NCBI GenBank assembly: GCA_029721435.1
Contig: CM056576.1
Location: forward strand, 64,995,876-65,059,875
Source of the DNA: Gymnothorax reevesii
Lineage: Eukaryota; Chordata; Actinopteri; Anguilliformes; Muraenidae
DNA: 64,000 bases
Direction of reading: 5' to 3'
The notes below the pieces were generated by a model. It had not been told where the DNA came from and did not search any database. It saw nothing but the letters and a program-made list of their open reading frames with translations. The first letter of the stretch is position 1. Each line of letters opens with the position of its first letter. Below, in pieces: positions 57,958 through 64,000 of this stretch. Made by a program: the position numbers and the translations under genes.

Positions 57958-59227
57958 AGAAAAATACTTTTTTGTCGATTTCCAGTCTTTTTTAAAAATG
58001 AACGTGTTCATAGGGATCAAAGTAAATAATCCGACCGAATGACGTTATCCATCAGGACAGAAAGTCTGAAATTGATGTTGATACGAGCTATGGATGCATG
58101 CGTCCAGTGGCAAATGGTTTTATTTAGCTAGCTCGTTTCAACATCAATCGAAAACCTTCTATCCTTATGGATTAGATTCGATGCACTCTTCCACCCTGAT
58201 CTGAAGTCCCGCATGTACATGATTATTCACTTAGCATGTATGAAATTGGTGACTGGTTGGTCCTTGTGCCAGATGATATATTTTCATGAGAGTATGATAA
58301 AGATGAGAAAAGCTGCAGCTTCTTATAGTCTGTTTTCTTTGGGGTTCCGATAATTGGCCAGCGGTCAGAGAAATAATATTTTGTCGATTGCAGCAAATGT
58401 TCAGAATACTGACTCAGAAACTAACTGATAACACCTCCCCTATGTACTCCAGCGACGACCATATGCTTATCAGCTCATTTACTCAAATCGGAGTCTGTGT
58501 CACAAACAGGCTACGGTCACAAAGCAGATTGTATTTTTGGGGCTAATAACGCCGGACATCCTCCTCACTCTCAAGATGCGTTTCCATTTAATGCCCCTAG
58601 AAATGCGCAAAATCTAAGTAGCAAAACAAAAACTGGTAGCCTAATGAACACACAGTGTGATATCATGAAAATTGCTCTCCGATCTGCAATATTAGTCACT
58701 GAAGCCAAGGCTAATAAATAGACAGACCTCTGCAGCAGCCCAGCTAGTGTACTTGTAATTTTGTGTATTGTGGAGCACTTACATCGTTATTATAAGACGA
58801 GCGTTTACAAATTCGCCCCGTGCACAACTCAGCTGACAAAGAGAAGGTCGAATGCATTGCCATTATCGTCGATGCATGAGTTCATCCGAGCTGTGATTGG
58901 CTGATGGCACGTACAGTGGTACCAGAGCCGATCTGTGATTGGCTGATGTACACAATTGTCCCAACTGACAGCAGAAATTTTTTTTGCAGCCATTTCAAGC
59001 GTGTGCTGAGATTATTCTTAAAAAGTTGAAAATGTAGAAACAAACAACAAATTCATTTTAAATCAATCAAGCTATTCCAAAAAAATATTAAAATATAAAA
59101 TTAAAGTGTCCATTTATTTCATTTACAACTGTTTATAATAACAGTATCCTCTGTGGGGCTCCTGTGAATGCTGGGCCCCCAGAATCGTCCATGGTTACAC
59201 TCCCCTTAAGGTGCCCCTGGGTCAGAC

Positions 59228-59720
59228 CTTTCAGCGAAACAATGATCCAGAATCAAAATCTTCACAAAAAAGATTCATAGACCACAGAATAAAGGTTTTG
59301 ACATGGCCATCACGGTCTCCTGACGTAAAGCCCATTGAAAATTTTGGAATGAGCTGAAGAGCAGAGTCCACAAGTATTGATTTTGTAATCTGAAATATCT
59401 GGAGTGATTCTGTATGAAGGACTGGTCCCAGATCCCATGCCAGGATCCCATTGTTTACCAACCTCATAAGACATTATAAGTGAAGACTCAGAGCTGTCAT
59501 CTTGGCAAAGGGAGGCCGCACAAAATATTAAATGAAGTGGTGCTAATAATTATGACACTTTTTTTTGAGAAAAATGTATGTTTCTTGATCAAAATTTAAT
59601 GTTTCTTTAAATTGGTACCTTGATTAAAGCTTAGATTATTGTGAATATTTTGAATGAAAGACCAAGAGTGTATGAACAATAGAAAAAAATTTTTGAGTCT
59701 GTTTTTGCTGATTATTAATA
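59228..59720 (+). pseudogene. Tc1-like transposase relic, right half
   Basis: It continues the split copy: FQRNNDPESKSSQK is the altered second-Asp block (normally FQQDNDPKHTAK). Then come VLTWPSRSPDVKPIENF with the final Glu and an AVILAKGGRTKY C-terminus, with stops and a frameshift in between. AT-rich 3' sequence (ATGACACTTTTTTTTGAG) resembles the usual 3' region. Confidence 0.75.
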
Positions 59721-60195
59721 ATGGATGTCAATAATTCTGAAGGGCAAGGAATTTGGGTTCTGCCTCGGAGCCAGTTCTCTGCAGCATTGTTTAGGCGTAA
59801 CATTTTAAATGAACACAAACAAATAAATCTAAATGAGAGTCTTATAGGGAGCTGCAAGGTTTTCTTAGAATTCTCCGGTGGTATTGATGTGGCATCCGTT
59901 CACTGCATTCCATATGCTTTGAGTGCTACAGTGCCAGCCCAGCACAGCACAGGCGCATGGATGCTGGGTAATCCCAGAAAACTTTGCGAAGTTCCATTCA
60001 CCCTTCACACTGACAATACTAAAAGGCTTTGTCTGTTTTTATGTTCTCATTTAGCAAATATCAAGCAGGCGACCTGTGCGGTTTCTGACCTCAGCGTATA
60101 CTCATGCGGTTTCCTCACAAGACTGCTTAGGGGCCCATCTAACGTCTCCTTTTGCATATCTGTGAGTGGATAGTTTCTCTGTGCTCCTCTTTCAG
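59721..60195. other. Intron 3' end with splice acceptor
   Basis: A 150-codon open frame runs through this stretch, but it ends before the exon, is in no conserved family and lies inside the intron. The last 30 bases form a polypyrimidine tract ending CTCTTTCAG at 60195. Confidence 0.6.
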
Positions 60196-60291
60196 TCCCT
60201 TCGCCTATGTCATCCAACTGGAATCAGCCGGCACACATCTCTCAACCTGCCTGAATTCCTGTCTGAAGAAGCCAAATCCTTGTTGCGACAG
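60196..60291 (+). CDS. rps6kc1: RPS6KC1-like kinase exon (C-lobe, CHPTGI)
   Basis: A 96 bp, 32-codon exon lies between TTTCAG (60195) and GTGAGT (60292). In phase 0 it encodes SLRLCHPTGISRHTSLN followed by LPEFLSEEAKSLLRQ. It follows directly on the ELLTGK end of the exon at 36845-36927. In RPS6KC1 the text after LLTGK is of the type L.ECHPAGINTHT.LN.PE..SEEA.SL..Q, so the match is close. RPS6KL1 diverges more. The next exon, expected to encode LLQFNP..RLG, was not seen before 64000. Confidence 0.8.
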
Positions 60292-62268
60292 GTGAGTGGA
60301 AAGGGACATCCCTGAAGGGTTAAGCAATTCATATTTCTGCGCTTATCATCCCATTTCCTTTTTCTTTTGAGAATTCAAAACATAATTTTCCATTCTGATA
60401 AAGAATTTTTCCCTGGCAGCCTGAATTACATTCTCAATATGTGGATTTTTCTTTTAAATTACTAGCTTACCGGCTTGTATTTCATCCCTCACTGGCAATT
60501 AGACTGCCAGACCAGTACCTTGCTTTATACTTGTGAAAGCCTTGGGTTAAAGGAAACAAGATACTGGCATGAGTAGAGGAAAAGGAGTTGTCAAGACAGT
60601 GATTCAAGGTTGAGAAACTGAAAATGGAATCAGCAAACATTTATTTTAGCGTTCCAAATGTGTCTCTAAAAGCAAAGATTACTATGAATAGATGTTTGGA
60701 GATTTAAACTTTTAAGTTCACAGGAGCAGGCAGGCATTCAGGTAATGAAAAGGGCTTTTAAATGAAGGAAAAATTAGCTTATTAAAAGAAAGGTATGTCA
60801 TTAATTAGATTTGCGTTACTCGAAAACACATCCTGAAAACAGCTTCCTAATGAAGAAGGACAGATATTTTAATAGACTAGCTTCTTTGTCAGGACTTTCA
60901 AACTGCATTTCAAGGTTGTGAAGCAATAAAGGCCAGGAAACTGAATCTCAGTGTTTGAGATTACCATGTCGAAGTTTGTGTGCTATGTATAGCTGCTGTA
61001 ATCGCTCACTAAAAGTGCCGCGCACTTGGCGACTCTTGTTAAAGATCACTTGAATACTGCCATATTTTCAGATTCAACATGCGGGTTTACTATGCAAAAG
61101 TTGATTTTTAAAAGAAGAAACTACTCGCAGACCTGCGGGTCTCTGACAGAAAATGTGGCTGCATGCATATTTGTTGACAGCTTATTATGCGTTGCAATCT
61201 ATGCCATGCTCTGCTATAAATTGATCTTTCCTAGTGCGACAGTTATGTTTTTAACCATAATAATACACAGACTTTGTGCACTGGAAGAATATTTTTTGAT
61301 GACCACCTTCTGGGAGAAGACAAGAAAGCATGGCTCCATATGTTGGGCTGCGAATTCAGCACTCATTATTGTCACTTATTCGTATAATTTCCTCGAGGAC
61401 CACAGGTGCTCCACTGCTTTATTGTAGACGCTTATTAATCAGGCTGACCCCATTTAGTCAGCTGGTCAATTGTTTGGTTGATGGCCTGTTTGTCGACCAG
61501 GATTTGTTTTGGTCGAGCAATTGCAGAAAATGTATGTCCTTAGAATAATCCACTCTTTGCTGCGGGTGTGGCAGTGACTGCCCTTCACTCTTAACTAGAC
61601 CTATGTTCTCTTCAAAGAAATTCAGCAAAACTAACAAAAGCAACATTTTATAGTAATTGTTTTTATATATGTAAAACTGAGAAATGTAAAACCCCCTCTC
61701 ATGTCTACTTCATGTTCTTATTGGCATGCAAATGTGCATTTTAAGATTTGCCCAAAGCTTAAGATAACAGTAGTGATACGTGCAAACTTTAATTGCTCAT
61801 TTTTATATAACCATGAAACATTATGCAACAGAAAAAATCTGCCATTGTGCGTCTTACCCCTCAGCCCGACACGAACACGAAGGGAATTGACGTCCCTTCG
61901 GCGGGCGGTCGGGCGGCTGCCAATTTTGTTGGGGCTATTTCTCTGTAACTACTTGGGTTAGGAAGTTCATATTGCATATGTGGACTACCCATGGGGGGTA
62001 GGTGTGCCTTTTCGAGGTTATGTCCCAGTTTGACCTTTGACCTTGCAGCAGTGACCTTCGGGGCTGAGGGGTATGGCCCGTTTCAGCGAGGCCCATTTTT
62101 ATATGAAGGAGCTTACTGTGGAAATTTGAGGATTCAAAGTGCTATTTTCAGCTTTGGCCAAGGGATACAAAGAATGTAAGCTGATTGCCATCATCAGTAA
62201 TCATAGCAGACAAAAGTATACCTTCTAGATTTTGACTTGCTGTGGAACAGGTTTACTTTGTTCATAGT
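60292..62268. other. Start of the next intron
   Basis: GTGAGT at 60292, then about 2 kb of AT-rich sequence (60300-61000) of uniform, non-repetitive character. A GC-rich block at 61855-62100, with CTTCGGCGGGCGGTCGGGCGG-like tandem GC motifs, has repeat-like wording but no family I can name. A 133-codon open frame at 61026-61427 has no motifs. Confidence 0.45.
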
Positions 62269-62499
62269 GGCCCTCATTTTTCAAACTTTCGTAGGATCTG
62301 GTGTAGATTCTGCAGTACATATCAGCGTACGCCAGGTGTCACGTCTGATTTACGAATAGTATGTACGTTGCTGATTTTGGTGTAGAACTGGTGTGGCGTA
62401 GATAAATCTGGCGGCTGAAACCAACCGTAATTTACATGACACGCCTCTATTAATTCAAGCTCCGGGAGGCATAGTCCTGCCCACTATACAACATATACT

Positions 62500-62698
62500 C
62501 TCGAAAGACGGCAAAGAAGAAAGAACTTCACTGAGGCGGAAATGTAAATTATCACGTCCGAGGTGGAGAAAACAAAGTAATTTTATTTAGAAGCCTTAAG
62601 AGTGGCAACAAGGGAGCCCAGAAGGCTGCAGTTGGGAAAACTATTGCGGCTGCGGTAAACACCTTTGGGGTGGAAAACCGGAGTGCAGCAGAATTTTG
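62500..62698 (+). pseudogene. Harbinger Myb-like ORF1 protein, N-terminal relic
   Basis: Across one or two frame breaks the + strand encodes KTAKKKELH, then NKVILFRSLKSGNKGAQKAA, GKTIAAAVNTFGVENRSAAEF and a stop at 62697. This matches the trihelix/Myb-like domain (MSANTD-type) of the accessory protein that Harbinger elements use for nuclear import and DNA binding of their transposase. The W-containing helix 3 after RSAAE is lost. Confidence 0.65.
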
Positions 62699-62859
62699 AT
62701 TTAATTCATGAATAAATTCAATTTATATATCCATGATATTTCATGTTATATAGCCTACATAACTGACAATCCAAATGCTTTACTTGTTGGTTAAAAAAAA
62801 AAAAAAAGGTGGTCTGATTTAAAGATCTCCACCAAAATATGGGTGCAGCGCACAGACCA

Positions 62860-63004
62860 GTGGAGGCCAACCAGGCTCAAACCTCCTGCTCTCACCGTCC
62901 GAGGAGCGCGTGGCAGCACTGATAGGCTCCCCCTCCATTGTGGGAATACGAGGCGGTGGGGACACAGATGAGTCCCCACTGCCTCAATCAGAGCTACATG
63001 AGGG
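62860..63004 (+). pseudogene. Harbinger Myb-like ORF1 protein, C-terminal relic
   Basis: The + strand reads LSPSEERVAALIGSPSIVGI followed by RGGGDTDESP. The order SP.EERVA..IG......G..GG.DT is the conserved C-terminal motif of the fish Harbinger Myb-like protein. It continues open to 63195 into 3' sequence without conserved content. Confidence 0.6.
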
Positions 63005-63599
63005 TAATTATGTTAAAATACAGTCTGCAGAGATCACTGTTCATTCCACTTTTATTAGTAAGCACATTGCGCTTAATCAAATTGATTGTAATTGTCAGCC
63101 GTCTGGCCTGACAACTAGGTTGTCTCAAAATATAAGTTTAATCAATTTCTCAACACGGGTGTCTTATTTATTTAGCCTATTTTTTTCATTTTACTAATAA
63201 CAACAACAACAACAACAGCATGACGTCCGCTTAGGTGAATATGGTTTGTTAATCATTTTGACAGCTGCACTCGTTCCTGCATGTTGTACGCTTGTTTCAA
63301 ATCTGCGTACACCTGGTCAAACCTGGCGTGAGATTTTTGCGTGCCGTACGCTCACGTTCAGATTGATGAATGCTGATCCTAGCGGGTGATTAGACATACA
63401 CCCATTTTTGTTGGTGTACGCACGTTTGATAAATGAGGGCCAGTGTGAGCTTGCGCAGTAATTATTACACAGCTCCTTTGAGTGATACACCTCTCTCCTT
63501 CCTCAAGTGTAGCCATCTTCCTGCTCAGCTCTCAACCAAATCACTGAAATAGGAAATGTCGTCCTGACTGAAGACCCGCCTTGATAAGAGGACTTAAAG

Positions 63600-63890
63600 T
63601 TAAGGTTTACATTTACATGTTGATACCAGAAGAGCCTGGTGGCTTGTAAATGTAAATGCGGTGGACTGGGGGTGCGGTTTTTCCTACTGCATTTGAATAT
63701 CGTGCACAATAGAGCAGGTTAAGTCTTAGCAAGTTAAATGTTGAATGTCATTTTCAAATCGTCGGAAGATAGCATTTACATTCTCATAATGACCCTAAAA
63801 GAGCGTTGTGACTTCTGAATGTAAATGTAATAGACTGGGATGCTGTTTCACTTATCGCATTTGAACATTGTCCTCTGTATGGTGGGGGCA
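63600..63890 (+). repeat. Diverged ~166 bp tandem duplication
   Basis: A block with TTACATTTACA..., GAATGTAAATG or TTGTAAATGTAAATG, a GACTGGG box and GCATTTGAA occurs at about 63607-63720 and again at about 63773-63880. No coding or transposon signature is seen. The remainder to 64000 shows nothing recognisable. Confidence 0.6.
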
Positions 63891-64000
63891 CGACTTTGAG
63901 AAATAAATGTCGAACAACTTTTCCATTATCATTTGAACATGGTCATAGGAACATATCACTATGTAAAAATTAATGCAATAATTGAATTAATCCATTTTCA

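Larger units (their letters stand above)
56484..59219. mobile_element. Non-autonomous hAT element, 2736 bp
   Basis: The left end CAAGGGCGCTGCTGGC and the reverse complement of the right end (CAGGGGCACC) are CAG-type hAT termini. An exact 8 bp target duplication GGTCAGAC flanks them (56476-56483 and 59220-59227). The insertion splits a Tc1 transposase relic whose halves read on in the same orientation, which independently confirms the boundaries. No hAT transposase (RW or hATC motifs) is seen inside. A palindromic THAP-encoding element occupies 57026-57957. Confidence 0.85.
36928..60195 (+). other. 23.3 kb intron of the RPS6KC1-like gene
   Basis: A GT-AG, phase 0 intron joins the two kinase exons. 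Most of the mobile elements listed below lie in it, including the 43.6-49.8 kb and 56.3-59.7 kb nested stacks. No other host exon was recognised inside it. Confidence 0.8.
62269..63441 (+). mobile_element. Non-autonomous Harbinger element, 1173 bp
   Basis: Terminal repeats GGCCCTCATTTTTCAAAC and the reverse complement of the right end (GGCCCTCATTTATCAAACG) are flanked by a 3 bp duplication AGT (62266-62268 and 63442-63444). Both subterminal regions are rich in GTACGC/GCGTAC-type motifs (about 62318-62400 and 63268-63420). Inside lie two pieces of a Myb/SANT-type ORF1 protein; the DDE transposase is absent. A 3 bp target duplication and a Myb ORF1 are Harbinger features, though AGT is not the usual TWA. 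Confidence 0.85.

Noticed and set aside
59721..60173. 150-codon open frame just upstream of the second kinase exon
   Set aside because: It ends before the splice acceptor, is not in frame with the exon and has no recognisable domain; intronic chance frame.
61026..61427. 133-codon open frame on the + strand with hydrophobic stretches
   Set aside because: No family motif, poor start context, and it lies in the intron after the kinase exon. The length is within chance for AT-rich DNA. A homology search could overturn this.
1..64000. CRISPR array, bacterial-type defence or biosynthetic cluster
   Set aside because: No regularly spaced repeats with unique spacers, no prokaryotic gene organisation, and clear eukaryotic introns and transposons.

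Overview
This window is vertebrate nuclear DNA, almost certainly from a ray-finned fish. The evidence is spliced coding exons with GT-AG introns, an AT-rich unique background, CA/GT microsatellites, and fossil transposons of the mix typical of fish: many Tc1-like elements, Harbinger, hAT, piggyBac, P-like/THAP, a Penelope-like element, an L1-like LINE tail and solo LTRs. I cannot name the species. No bacterial or viral operon, CRISPR array or compact multi-gene cassette is present.

Only one host gene is supported. Two coding exons on the + strand (36845-36927 and 60196-60291) encode consecutive parts of a kinase C-lobe that best fits RPS6KC1 (ribosomal protein S6 kinase C1, RPK118). They join in phase across a 23.3 kb intron. 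Most of the window is therefore intronic: the intron upstream of the first exon (1-36844, or part of it if I missed an exon), the intron between the exons, and the start of the next one (60292 onward). The following kinase exon was not found here.

Layout. 1-12.8 kb: mostly unique AT-rich DNA with a tRNA-like fossil, a short inverted repeat, a Harbinger transposase relic (3.8-4.7 kb), a piggyBac-like 5' end (6.84 kb) and a Tc1 relic (8.5-9.0 kb). 12.8-17.8 kb: a dense repeat block with tandem repeats, two inverted copies of an unidentified repeat (one carrying a 146 bp hairpin hAT MITE whose empty site is kept in the other), and a Tc1 relic. 17.8-28 kb: mostly unclassified, with a solo LTR at 22.9 kb. 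28-29.8 kb: an L1-like 3' fragment and an internally deleted Tc1. 29.8-36.8 kb: mostly unique DNA and microsatellites. 38.8-43 kb: a Tc1 fragment, an unknown coding relic, a second solo LTR and a THAP fragment. 43.6-49.8 kb: a nested stack in which a Penelope-like element is split by a Tc1 element (inside the reverse-transcriptase YIDD-like motif) and by a piggyBac-like element, itself split by a Tc1 derivative. 50-56 kb: two more Tc1 relics, a THAP exon-1 relic and a long inverted repeat with a telomere-like core. 56.3-59.7 kb: a Tc1 relic split by a 2.7 kb hAT element with a perfect 8 bp target duplication, which contains a palindromic element encoding a THAP domain. 62.3-63.4 kb: a Harbinger derivative keeping only its Myb-like ORF relic.

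Apart from the kinase exons, every coding signal I recognise is a transposon fossil with stops, frameshifts or deletions. The interest lies in insertion histories that can be read at base level. I found no convincing undescribed functional system.
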